Shown here in pieces: positions 26,200 to 34,733 of a stretch of DNA of 64,000 nucleotides (the first letter of the stretch is position 1; every line of letters begins with the position of its first letter). A program made the translations under genes and the position numbers. Under the pieces are notes generated by a model, which was given only the letters and a program-made list of their open reading frames with translations, did not search any database and had not been told where the DNA came from. The stretch is from Candidatus Poribacteria bacterium. Its GTDB lineage: Bacteria; Poribacteria; WGA-4E; WGA-3G. Location of the stretch: contig OY282386.1 in assembly GCA_958295945.1 (NCBI GenBank), forward strand, positions 434,001 through 498,000. The letters are read 5' to 3'.

Positions 26200-26220
26200 G
26201 GGTGTGTAAAGTTTTTGGCA
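26200..26220. repeat. Solo MITE-like end
   Basis: The 21 bases are identical to the reverse complement of 637-657, the right end of the element at 73-657. They continue as CTAACTTCTCACCAT and a GTAGGGGCGG stretch, as in the other copies. No matching opposite end was found within the next few hundred bases. Confidence 0.6.
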
Positions 26221-26607
26221 CTAACTTCTCACCATGAATTGTAGGGGCGGTGTCTCCATGCCCATAGGCATCAATCTAAGGAAAATTATACCATTTCTAA
26301 TAGAAAACGCCGCATTTTTGTACCACAAACTGCCAGTTTGTGCAGTCCTTCAAGACATTCTTAACAAATGCTAATGGGATATACATTTATAGAAATGGTA
26401 TTACGCTCAAACGACTCAGTATACGTAGGCGCGCTTTGTAAGCGCGCTCTTACGCGGCTCAAAACAATTCCAACCAAAGAAGCGCGCTTACAAAGCGCGC
26501 CTACGAAAATCGTGGTTGGAAAGCGTGCCAACAATGGCAGCCTGTCGGGGCACGGAGACCCCGACCTACAATCGCGGGTGGTATGAAAGTCCTACGAAAA
26601 TTTTATA

Positions 26608-26710
26608 TTTACTTGTTTTTTCTTGTTTTTGTGAAATGTGCTTCCGATTCTGTTGTGGTATGGGTTCATGGCGGCATTTTATTTTCTCTAAATTTGAAAA
26701 AACAAGTAAA
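26608..26710. other. Long-range 15-bp inverted repeat past a minus-strand gene
   Basis: TTTACTTGTTTTTTC at 26608-26622 is the exact inverse of GAAAAAACAAGTAAA at 26696-26710, with 73 bases between. It lies directly past the end of the hypothetical gene at 26736 and may form a transcript-end structure, or mark the ends of a small insertion. Confidence 0.4.
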
Positions 26711-26735
26711 TGGGGTATGTTTTTTCTATTATTGT

Positions 26736-27500
26736 TCATTTTCTGGACAGATCTTGACCTTGGTTGGTCGTAATCTGTTTTTGGTTTGTGGTAATACCGT
26801 TGAGTAGGTTTTGTGTGACGTTTTTGGGAGTGATTTCTTGTTTTAGGTTGGTGCCTGTGTTGCCTGTGAGTATGTTTATTGCGGCGATGGTTTGTAACTT
26901 TGCTTTATGGAGTCTCTCTATTTCCTTGCTTTCGAAGGCTGCTCTGAAGTGTGTCTCAAGCGTCTGATAGTGTTCAAATAGAGCATTGATTTGCTCCTTT
27001 ATGTGTGTGAGGGGAATGTCGTTTATAGTGTCTAAGTATGCTCTCCTTTCTTGTTCCCAGTATGCACCGTATTTTTTGTCAGGCCATCGTGGGTCTGTGG
27101 GCTTTAGGTAACTCACTCGCATGAGTAGGAAGTTTTTTATGTTGTCGTATCCACAGACGTTTGAGAATTTGAATACGTGGAAGGGTGTCACATCTTTTAG
27201 TGTTTCATCGGGTAGGATGAAGTCAATGGTTCGTGATGTAGTGAGTCCTCGTACGTGATGGATGATGACGAGTTTTCTGAAGTTGTCTGTGAGGCATTTT
27301 GCAAGACTTCCTGTACTGTGGAGTATGTCATGGGTTTGTTTTGTGAGTTCTGTTTTGTCGGCAGTGTCTTTGTGTTCAATACATTGGAGTGCGGTATCCC
27401 AAAGGTCATGGGCATAGTCAAATGCTGTTCCTTTGGTTTCCCAATTGTAGTGTCGTGCGTGGACTTTGCTGATGTGTTCCTTGATTTGTCCTTGTGTCAT
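26736..27500 (-). CDS. Hypothetical protein, unrecognised, A/C-rich coding strand
   Basis: About 254 residues from ATG 27500, which has AAGGAAGG eight to nine bases upstream; the frame is open 36 codons further. I do not recognise the family. The sequence is rich in Thr, Asn, Lys and His, has no signal peptide or membrane segment, and contains the motifs WETKGTAFDYAHDLWDTALQC, RKLVIIHHVRGLTTSRTIDFILPDE and a C-terminal TTNQKQITTNQG repeat-like tail. The coding strand is strikingly A/C-rich (the plus strand reads G/T-rich), unlike its neighbours, and repeat-rich gaps flank it on both sides. This suggests a transferred gene, perhaps from a phage or plasmid, but no mobile genes adjoin it. Confidence 0.6.
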   Translation of the reverse strand: MTQGQIKEHISKVHARHYNWETKGTAFDYAHDLWDTALQCIEHKDTADKTELTKQTHDILHSTGSLAKCLTDNFRKLVIIHHVRGLTTSRTIDFILPDETLKDVTPFHVFKFSNVCGYDNIKNFLLMRVSYLKPTDPRWPDKKYGAYWEQERRAYLDTINDIPLTHIKEQINALFEHYQTLETHFRAAFESKEIERLHKAKLQTIAAINILTGNTGTNLKQEITPKNVTQNLLNGITTNQKQITTNQGQDLSRK

Positions 27501-28301
27501 TCTGATGTTCCTTCCTTTTTTAGTGTTGTGTGCAATTTGTTTGAATTCAATCATAGTTTGAGTTCTATAATTTAACCCAAATGTATCCTTCGGCTGGTTG
27601 ATGTCCAAAACCTAAAATCTTGCTCAATAGATTTCATCATGTTGGAATTCGTTACTTAACCCAACCTACAGTAATTATTGAATTAAGAATCAAACTATTG
27701 ATAATTATAACTTATTTGAGTGTTGGGTATGGGTCTTTTTGGGTGTTGAGGACAATGGATTACATGGTGAATCTATTGGGATTCTATTGTCTTGCTTCTG
27801 GATCTTGAAAATTAAGAATAAACGTTATGAATACTTTTGAACAAAAACAATACTTCCATTCTACAGGGCTATTTAGTTTTAAGTATTTTCCAGAATAGAG
27901 ATTTATTGAAAGTTAATCCTCAAGACGGTAGGTGCGGTTTCCCAACCGCACCAGAACCTACAAGAATACTGGCTATGAAAGGTTTTAGCACAAATTCGGT
28001 GCGGTTAGGAAACCGCACCTACCGTCATGGGGAATTTAGCGTATGTGAAAGAAAATACAAGAAAAACCGAAAACTATAGTGGAATGGACAATTAATAGGA
28101 CACGTCTCAGAGGGCGAGGGAACCTCGCCCCTACGGGACTTGTGGTACTTGCAAGTGCATTGAAATGTCTTCTTAATTCTAAACTTTACTATAAATAACC
28201 CAGTCCATTCTAAATGTAATTGAACACAAGACCTGAATATGATAACATGTATGTGATAAGAAGATTGACTATAACATATAAATTATATTCAGGAGAATAA
28301 A
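27501..28301. other. Intergenic region with palindromic repeats
   Basis: About 800 bases without a recognisable gene. It contains GGTGCGGTTTCCCAACCGCACC near 27929-27950, the inverse copy GGTGCGGTTAGGAAACCGCACC near 27999-28020 and a GGGCGAGGGAACCTCGCCCC copy near 28112-28131. Just before the carboxypeptidase, a weak promoter-like pair TTGAAC/TAACAT lies near 28220-28248. Confidence 0.65.
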
Positions 28302-29810
28302 ATGCAAGCGAAATATAACGAGCTTAAGACTCGTCTACTTGAAGTAAATGACATCAGTTCAGCCGCAGGATTGCTACATTGGGATCAATCAACATATATG
28401 CCTCCAGGTGGTGCAGCTGCCCGTGCACGTCAATCTGCGACACTTAGCCGTTTGGCACATGAAAAATTCACTGATCCAAGAATTGGAAAACTGCTTGATA
28501 CCTTAGTTCCGTATGAACAAAGTCTGGATTACGATTCAGACGAAGCGGGTCTACTGCGAGTCACACGTAGAAAATATGAACGCGCCATTAAAATTCCTGC
28601 CAATTTCATGGCTGAAGTAACAACACATACATCAGAATCATATCAGGTTTGGACAGAAGCACGACCTGCGAATGACTTTGAGAGAGTTCGTCCATATCTT
28701 GAAAAAACACTTGAGTATAGTCGCAAATGTGCTAATTTTTACCCTGGATATGACCATATTGCTGACCCAATGATTGAACCAAGAGATTATGGCATGAAGG
28801 CTGCAGATGTCAGTCGTGTTTTTGCTGATCTGCGTAAAGAACTCGTTCCAATAGCTGCTGCAATTACTTCACAACCTACTGCCGATGATTCGTGTCTCCA
28901 CAAACATTTTCCTGAAGAACAGCAGTTGGAATTTGGCATGGAGGTAGCAAAGAAGTTTGGCTATGATCTCAACCGTGGACGGCAAGACAAAACGCACCAC
29001 CCATTTATGACTAAGTTCTCTCTCGGTGATGTTCGTATTACAACTCGTTCAAAGGAAGATAGCTTTGGCGAGGCACTTTTTTGCACGATGCATGAAACAG
29101 GTCATGCACTCTATGAACAAGGCATCCGTATGGATTTTGAGGGTACACCTTTGGCACGTGGAACGTCTGCTGGCGTTCATGAAAGTCAATCACGTCTCTG
29201 GGAGAATATTGTTGGTCGTAGTAAAGGATTCTGGAAATGCTTTTATCCGCAACTACAAGATATCTTCCCCGAACAACTTGGTTCTGTTGAACTTGATACT
29301 TTCCATCGTGCAATAAATAAGGTAGAACGTTCACTAATACGGACAGAAGCAGATGAGGTAACATATAACTTGCATGTCATGCTGCGTTTTGATTTTGAGT
29401 TGGCACTGCTTGAAGGAGAGATGGACATAAGAGAATTACCAAATGCTTGGCGAGAAAGATTTGAAGAGGATTTTGGTATTGTTCCACAAGATGACAAAGA
29501 TGGTGTCTTACAAGATGTGCACTGGTACTTTGGACTTATCGGGGGTTCTTTTCAAGGATACACATTGGGTAATATTTTAGGGGCACAATTCTATACAAGT
29601 GCGCTGGAAACGCATCCGGATATTCCAAGTGAGATAGAAGTTGGAGAATTCAACACATTACATAATTGGCTGATAAACAATGTATATCAACACGGATCAA
29701 AATATACAGCACCTGAAATCATAGAACGCGCAACGGGTCATTCTATGACAATTGAACCATATATCAACTATTTACGGACAAAATATGGTGAGTTGTATTC
29801 ACTAAACTAA
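28302..29810 (+). CDS. Metallocarboxypeptidase, M32 family
   Basis: A 502-residue cytoplasmic zinc carboxypeptidase of the thermostable carboxypeptidase 1 (M32) family, which removes C-terminal amino acids. The zinc motif is HETGH at about residues 264-268 within FCTMHETGHALYEQG. Other family blocks are LLHWDQSTYMPPGGAAARARQ at the start, the third-ligand region GVHESQSRLWENIVGRSKGFW, and HWYFGLIGGSFQGYTLGNILGAQFY near the end. The length equals the family norm. CAGGAG lies 8-9 bases before the ATG. The lipoprotein gene follows after 14 bases, making a two-gene unit. Confidence 0.95.
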   Translation: MQAKYNELKTRLLEVNDISSAAGLLHWDQSTYMPPGGAAARARQSATLSRLAHEKFTDPRIGKLLDTLVPYEQSLDYDSDEAGLLRVTRRKYERAIKIPANFMAEVTTHTSESYQVWTEARPANDFERVRPYLEKTLEYSRKCANFYPGYDHIADPMIEPRDYGMKAADVSRVFADLRKELVPIAAAITSQPTADDSCLHKHFPEEQQLEFGMEVAKKFGYDLNRGRQDKTHHPFMTKFSLGDVRITTRSKEDSFGEALFCTMHETGHALYEQGIRMDFEGTPLARGTSAGVHESQSRLWENIVGRSKGFWKCFYPQLQDIFPEQLGSVELDTFHRAINKVERSLIRTEADEVTYNLHVMLRFDFELALLEGEMDIRELPNAWRERFEEDFGIVPQDDKDGVLQDVHWYFGLIGGSFQGYTLGNILGAQFYTSALETHPDIPSEIEVGEFNTLHNWLINNVYQHGSKYTAPEIIERATGHSMTIEPYINYLRTKYGELYSLN

Positions 29811-29824
29811 AACAGGTATTTGCT

Positions 29825-30337
29825 TTGGATATTAGAAGGTTAATAACTCTTTTCACCTTATCCTTTTGCCTTTTAGGTTGTGGGGTCATAAAATTGGTTG
29901 ATATTCAGAAAAGTTCTGCTGAACTTCAACTGACGAGTAAACAGAAACAGACAATTGAACCGAAATTGAAACTGATTCGCGACATTGTTGATGATTACGA
30001 ATTTGAGAAAAGGCAGTTGGAAGGAGACCTAAGAGAATACCGAACACTTGTAAACGATAGAGCACTGTATAGATATGATGGTGGATTGAGTACGCAACAA
30101 AGACGGCGCGGATTATCAGAAATTAGAACAAAAGTACGAAAGTTCATGCTCCAACGGAATATATTAATGAAAGAAGTAGAAAAACTCTTACGTGAAACTC
30201 ATATTGAACTGACAGATGAACAACGGGTTAGATTCGCAAAACTCAAAAAACCAGAATTAGAAATACCACGTTCACTTAGACCCGACCCACATGCTGACCT
30301 TAGATATATTCCCAGACACTTGATTGGGGTACAGTAG
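29825..30337 (+). CDS. Small lipoprotein with CpxP-like LTxEQ motif
   Basis: A 170-residue exported protein. The start is a TTG at 29825. The signal sequence RLITLFTLSFCLLGC ends in a good lipobox (LLGC), predicting lipid attachment at Cys19. The mature part is helical and charged, with coiled-coil character (KQTIEPKLKLIRDIVDDYEFEKRQLEGDLREYR), and ends with ELTDEQRVRFAKLKKPELE. This last segment resembles the LTxEQ motif of CpxP/Spy-type periplasmic proteins. That similarity is short, so a chaperone-like role is only a suggestion. It sits directly behind the carboxypeptidase gene and converges on the nucleoside hydrolase gene with 6 bases between stops. Confidence 0.7.
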   Translation: MDIRRLITLFTLSFCLLGCGVIKLVDIQKSSAELQLTSKQKQTIEPKLKLIRDIVDDYEFEKRQLEGDLREYRTLVNDRALYRYDGGLSTQQRRRGLSEIRTKVRKFMLQRNILMKEVEKLLRETHIELTDEQRVRFAKLKKPELEIPRSLRPDPHADLRYIPRHLIGVQ

Positions 30338-30343
30338 CTGAAC

Positions 30344-31309
30344 TTAGCTGAGTATTCGTTGAAAAAAGGAATCTAAGAATTTGTCTGAATCTACATTGAT
30401 ATAAACATTTGCATTTGGATTCGTGTTAACACGATCACCCCTTAAGTCTGCAACAGTCATTCCACTCGTTAGATTACCTTCGGTTTCAACTTGTACATGA
30501 GCAGTTACGTTTTCAAATAGATGTGGATGTGTCAAGATACCGATAGGCAGTGCATCGTGAACATGAAAACCGTAGAAACCAACGTTTTCACGGTAAAATT
30601 CCATGCAGGCTTGTGTAGATTCAATTAAAAATTTTGACATTTTATCATTGAACGCTTTTGTTTCTGCAATTAACCGTTCACCAGTCAAGATTACCTGATG
30701 GGTTACATCCAACGGTACGATGTGAATTGGTACACCTGAATTGAATACTTCATGTGCAGCATGAGGATCAACATAGACATTAAATTCTGCTGTCGTAGTT
30801 ACGTTGCCATAATCACTAAAGACACCACCCATCATAATGACGCTATTTATTCTACGCATGCATTCAGGATCCTTTTGGATTGCAACTGATATGTTCGTCA
30901 AAGGACCCAATGCAACTATGACTAATTCATCTGGAAAACGTCTTACCATCTCAATGATTAGGTCAACACCAGAAATAGTTGAAATATCACAGTTCGCTAA
31001 AGGATAACGAGGGCTACCATCCGGATTTCGGAGTTCACTTATGTTTCCCAACCCATCGTTTCCGTGAACGTGTTCAGCCTTTACAAGCGGCTTTACAAGC
31101 GGTTTTGACTTACCTTTAGCAACAATCGGATATTCAGATAAATCAAGGAGTGCTAAGATTCTCAATAGGTTTTGGGTCGCTTGGTCAACATGGACGTTTC
31201 CACTCACAGTTGTAATTGCTTCTATATGTAATTCTGGAGATTTTAGTGCAAGTAACAACGCGAGTGCGTCATCTACACCAGGATCTGTATCTATCAGTAT
31301 TCGATTCAT
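30344..31309 (-). CDS. Inosine-uridine nucleoside N-ribohydrolase
   Basis: A 321-residue nucleoside hydrolase, which cleaves ribonucleosides into base and ribose. The N-terminal calcium-binding motif DTDPGVDDALALLLAL is complete. Also present are ITTVSGNV, IVALGPLTNISVAI, INSVIMMGGVF with the family GG, AEFNVYVDPHAAHEVF and the C-terminal HVHDALPI with conserved His and Asp. Active-site residues therefore appear intact. It is divergent from the DUF481 gene, with only 22 bases between start codons, so the two promoters must overlap each other's coding starts. Confidence 0.94.
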   Translation of the reverse strand: MNRILIDTDPGVDDALALLLALKSPELHIEAITTVSGNVHVDQATQNLLRILALLDLSEYPIVAKGKSKPLVKPLVKAEHVHGNDGLGNISELRNPDGSPRYPLANCDISTISGVDLIIEMVRRFPDELVIVALGPLTNISVAIQKDPECMRRINSVIMMGGVFSDYGNVTTTAEFNVYVDPHAAHEVFNSGVPIHIVPLDVTHQVILTGERLIAETKAFNDKMSKFLIESTQACMEFYRENVGFYGFHVHDALPIGILTHPHLFENVTAHVQVETEGNLTSGMTVADLRGDRVNTNPNANVYINVDSDKFLDSFFQRILS

Positions 31310-31331
31310 TGTTTCCTGACCATATTATCTT

Positions 31332-32156
31332 ATGTTGAAACCTTATCTCTATTTTACACGCAAACTAAAGATCTGTCCAATTTCTATTTTCTTTCTTGTA
31401 GTGTTCACCATGTTTCTCCTGTTCATTAGAACTCCTGTTTCTGCTCAGATTAATATATTTACTGGAGAAACGATGAAGCAGATTCATCGTAAAACCGGAT
31501 GGTACAACAACATAGATCTGGATTTAACCTACCGGACAGGAAATACAGAGTTACTCACTTTACAGACTCGTTATCGTATCGATTATCTGACGCCTCATTA
31601 CCACGGTTTTGTCATTGGTAGTATTCAGTATGGCAGAGAAGACGATTCATTTTTTACCAACAAAGGGATGGCACACGGACGTATCATTCGTAGTCTTGCT
31701 AATCACATTATGGTTGAATCTTTCGGACAGAAACAGTTCAACGAGTCAATTCAACTCAATGATCGAAATTTGGTAGGTGGAGGAATTCGCTTTGCTGTTC
31801 TGCCATCTATATTGAAATATAATCTGTATATCGGCATCGGGACAATGTGGGAACATGAAGATATCAATGACTCTGATGTCGGGGAAATCACGACATATAT
31901 TTTCCGCTCAACAAACTATGTCAATTGGACGGTACAATTTAATGAACGATTGTCTACAAGTGCCACTGGGTATTATCAAGTGCATGTGAGACGATTAGTT
32001 GACTATAGGATTTTGTTTGAAGGCAGTATTAAGTTCAATGTTACAAACACTTTAAGTTTTCCGCTAAAGATTAACTTCCGATATGATAACGAACCGCCAA
32101 CAGGAATTCGGAAACATGATATGGAAATTTTTAACGGGTTAAGTTATACTTTCTAA
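31332..32156 (+). CDS. DUF481-like outer-membrane barrel protein
   Basis: A 274-residue exported protein. The N-terminus has a basic stretch and a long hydrophobic segment ending TPVSAQ, a signal-peptide cleavage site. The mature protein is built of alternating amphipathic strands (IDLDLTYRTGNTELLTLQTRYRID, HIMVESFGQKQFNESIQLNDR) and ends with a terminal aromatic (NGLSYTF), as outer-membrane barrels do. The pattern and the GNTE element fit DUF481. Role unknown. The ATG at 31332 lacks a clear ribosome site and lies 22 bases from a divergent start, so a later start (for example 31410) is possible, though it would shorten the signal peptide. Confidence 0.75.
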   Translation: MLKPYLYFTRKLKICPISIFFLVVFTMFLLFIRTPVSAQINIFTGETMKQIHRKTGWYNNIDLDLTYRTGNTELLTLQTRYRIDYLTPHYHGFVIGSIQYGREDDSFFTNKGMAHGRIIRSLANHIMVESFGQKQFNESIQLNDRNLVGGGIRFAVLPSILKYNLYIGIGTMWEHEDINDSDVGEITTYIFRSTNYVNWTVQFNERLSTSATGYYQVHVRRLVDYRILFEGSIKFNVTNTLSFPLKINFRYDNEPPTGIRKHDMEIFNGLSYTF

Positions 32157-32191
32157 AATCTTTGTATTACAACATTTTAAGGGGATTTCTA

Positions 32192-33151
32192 ATGAAATAT
32201 ATATTTTACTTATGTTCGTTAATTCTTATTTTATGTATAGGTATTATGTTTATATCAAACTTTGCGTGGACTGACGGTCATATTGAAATTGTAGAGGAAG
32301 AGCAAAAAATAATATTGAAAGGTGAAATATCCAAGGCACTGGGTCAATATGATGATGACTTGAAAGGTGTAGTAGAATATATCGCTTGTGGTCCTACTGG
32401 AAAGGTGTATGAAAGTATAATTACGACAGAAGCATCAGCGAAAGATGTCTATGAAGCGATAAATAAGCTCAAGATAAAGCCAGGTACACCTCCGGACTAT
32501 GATGCGGAAAAAGGGGGACATGTTCCACCTACTGGAACTAAGTTTCTTCTTTCTGTGGAATGGGAGGAAGATGACAAAACAGTAAGTGTGCGTGCTGAAG
32601 AATTGATATACAATTTCAAGGCAGACAAACCGTTACCACCAGTAGACTGGATTTATTCAGGTTCGCGGGTTATTCCAGATTTAGATAGTGATGATGAAGA
32701 TGCCATGATACCACACGCTTTTATGGCAAATCACATTGTTGCCTTGAAACAAACGGATGGTTCAGCACTTTTTCAGAATCCATTACCAGAATCTGTTGAA
32801 GAAAATCTGTATAAAAAGAATGACGATATCATGCCAAAACTCGGCACACCAATTAGACTCGTTATTGAGGTTAACCGTAAAATGCAAATCTTTGTGTTAA
32901 TCAGTGGAAAGGTTCAAGGCGTTGGATTTCGGAATTTTACACGAACCAATGCTAAACAGATCGGTGTGTACGGCTATGCGAAGAATTTAGCAAATGGAAA
33001 AGTGGAGGTAGTTGCTGAAGGTGAAAAGTTAAAACTAAATGCATTAATTGAAAAACTACGACAAGGACCTCGTTCATCAAGGGTAGATGCCATTGAAATC
33101 GAAGAACGAAAATTCACTGGTGAATATGAAACATTCGGAGTCCGGTATTAG
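32192..33151 (+). CDS. YdjY-like domain fused to acylphosphatase
   Basis: A 319-residue fusion. The signal sequence MKYIFYLCSLILILCIGIMFISNFAW is followed by a YdjY-like domain (residues about 30-220: GVVEYIACGPTGKVYESIITTEASAKDVYEAI, FLLSVEWEE, AEELIYNFKADKPLPPVDWIYSGSRV). The C-terminal 90 residues are a complete acylphosphatase domain: LISGKVQGVGFRNFTRTNAKQIGVYGYAKNLANGKVEVVAEG, with the phosphate-binding VQGVGFR loop and the catalytic Asn in the YAKN segment, ending GEYETFGVRY. ATG 32192 is chosen for its AAGGGG site and signal peptide. Acylphosphatases are usually small cytosolic enzymes; fusion to an exported domain is unusual. An internal ATG before the second domain (near 32881) could give a separate product. 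The nucleotidyltransferase gene follows after 2 bases. Confidence 0.82.
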   Translation: MKYIFYLCSLILILCIGIMFISNFAWTDGHIEIVEEEQKIILKGEISKALGQYDDDLKGVVEYIACGPTGKVYESIITTEASAKDVYEAINKLKIKPGTPPDYDAEKGGHVPPTGTKFLLSVEWEEDDKTVSVRAEELIYNFKADKPLPPVDWIYSGSRVIPDLDSDDEDAMIPHAFMANHIVALKQTDGSALFQNPLPESVEENLYKKNDDIMPKLGTPIRLVIEVNRKMQIFVLISGKVQGVGFRNFTRTNAKQIGVYGYAKNLANGKVEVVAEGEKLKLNALIEKLRQGPRSSRVDAIEIEERKFTGEYETFGVRY

Positions 33152-33153
33152 GT

Positions 33154-33804
33154 ATGAACGACACGCAGCAACCCACTATTACAGGTATTCTGCTTGCAGC
33201 GGGACTTTCATCAAGAATGGGTCAACCCAAACAATTGCTCCCATTTGGTGAGAAAACAATTGTTGAAACTGTAGTAGACAATATGTTGAATTCTAAGTTT
33301 AGTACGGTTGTTGTCGTACTTGGACATTATGCGGATAAGCTTGAAGAGGTATTAGATGAATATCCTGTGACAACGGTGTATAATCCAGATTACCGTGAAG
33401 GTATGTTAACTTCTGCACAAGTAGGTATCAAATCGCTCAATCTTACAAAGGATAGTAAGCGTCTTGATGAACCAGAACATTACAAACGTGCTGCATTTTC
33501 TATCATGTTAGTTGATCAACCCTTCATCACTTCTACTCTAATTGATACTGTAATTGATGCTTATATACAAACTGATAAAGGAATTGTTCTTCCGAGTTAT
33601 CAATATAAGCGAGGACATCCTGTAGTATTTCATCAGAAATATGCAGACGACATTTTAGCATTAGATGCAGATAGTGATGGAGTACGTTCACTATATACAT
33701 TGCACAGTGCAGATATACAATACATCAATGTGGATACAGATGCTGTCTTACGCGACATAGATTATAAAGAAGATTATGAAAACGCACTTAATGATTACCC
33801 ATAA
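33154..33804 (+). CDS. MocA/MobA-like nucleotidyltransferase
   Basis: A 216-residue NTP transferase of the molybdenum-cofactor cytidylyltransferase (MocA) type, which attaches CMP or GMP to molybdopterin. The signature GILLAAGLSSRMGQPKQLLPFGEKTIVE contains the nucleotide-binding LAAGxSxRMGxxK loop. ILVDQ-like VDQPF and later RGHPVVF are family motifs, as is the magnesium-binding Asp in VDQP. It sits between the acylphosphatase fusion and a MoxR ATPase; the MocA-MoxR pairing recalls carbon monoxide dehydrogenase maturation clusters, but no coxSML genes are present. The target enzyme is unknown. Confidence 0.85.
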   Translation: MNDTQQPTITGILLAAGLSSRMGQPKQLLPFGEKTIVETVVDNMLNSKFSTVVVVLGHYADKLEEVLDEYPVTTVYNPDYREGMLTSAQVGIKSLNLTKDSKRLDEPEHYKRAAFSIMLVDQPFITSTLIDTVIDAYIQTDKGIVLPSYQYKRGHPVVFHQKYADDILALDADSDGVRSLYTLHSADIQYINVDTDAVLRDIDYKEDYENALNDYP

Positions 33805-33839
33805 AATCGAAGGAAATTAGTTTATTTCAGATTATTGTT

Positions 33840-34733
33840 ATGTTTGAATCAATAGAAAATGTCCAATCCTCCTGTGAAAAGCAGTCATACATCGCAGACA
33901 AAGGATTAGCAACAACGATCTATCTTTCACATCACCTCAAGAAACCGATCTTTTTAGAAGGAGAACCGGGTGTTGGGAAAACAGAGGTAGCAAAGGTGCT
34001 TGCTGATGCCACGGGTGGGAATTTAATCCGGTTGCAGTGTTATGAAGGTTTGGATGTCAACACTGCATTATACGAATGGAATTACACGCGGCAGATTCTA
34101 CAACTACGAATTGATGAAGCACAAGGACGCGATAAAAATGAAATTGGATCTGACCTATTCAGTGAGAAATTTCTTTTGAAACGACCACTCCTTGAAGCAA
34201 TTCAAAGCAACGGGAATGTCCCACCTGTCTTACTCATTGATGAAGTTGATCGGAGTGATAGTGAATTTGAAGCATTTCTGCTTGAAATTCTATCGGATTT
34301 TCAGATTACAATCCCAGAGATTGGAACAATACATGCGAAGCAGATTCCTTATGTCGTGTTGACTTCTAATCGCACGCGAGAGGTTCACGAAGCACTCAAG
34401 AGACGTTGTCTATATCAATGGATAGATTATCCAACGGTTGAAAAGGAATTGGCTATTCTTCAGGCGAAGTTGCCGCAGATAAATGAAAATCTTGCAAAGC
34501 AGTTATGTGACATGATGCAACGTTGGCGGCAAGATGACTATTACAAGAAACCTGGGATCTCTGAAACATTAGATTGGGGATTGGCAATCATGGCACTCGG
34601 AAAAACGCAATTAGATGACGACATAATTGCTGAAACATTGGGGTGTGTTTTCAAGTACCAAGACGATATTCAACGTGCACGAGTAGTTGATATGGGTGAG
34701 TTAGATAGACTTTCAAATGAAACTGAAAACTAA
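33840..34733 (+). CDS. MoxR-family AAA+ ATPase
   Basis: A 297-residue AAA+ ATPase of the MoxR type, close to CoxD-like proteins that help mature metalloenzymes. Walker A is EGEPGVGKTEVAK, Walker B is PVLLIDEVDRSD, sensor 1 is VLTSNRTRE and the arginine-finger region is EALKRRCLYQWIDYP. MoxR proteins normally work with a VWA-domain partner encoded downstream; here the next gene is an ABC permease whose start overlaps this gene by 17 bases, and no VWA gene is visible. The preceding MocA-like gene supports a role in cofactor insertion. Confidence 0.88.
   Translation: MFESIENVQSSCEKQSYIADKGLATTIYLSHHLKKPIFLEGEPGVGKTEVAKVLADATGGNLIRLQCYEGLDVNTALYEWNYTRQILQLRIDEAQGRDKNEIGSDLFSEKFLLKRPLLEAIQSNGNVPPVLLIDEVDRSDSEFEAFLLEILSDFQITIPEIGTIHAKQIPYVVLTSNRTREVHEALKRRCLYQWIDYPTVEKELAILQAKLPQINENLAKQLCDMMQRWRQDDYYKKPGISETLDWGLAIMALGKTQLDDDIIAETLGCVFKYQDDIQRARVVDMGELDRLSNETEN

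Noticed and set aside
27255-27575. 106-codon open frame on the plus strand opposite the hypothetical gene
   Set aside because: Cys/Phe/Val-rich shadow frame caused by the G/T-rich plus strand; no ribosome site.
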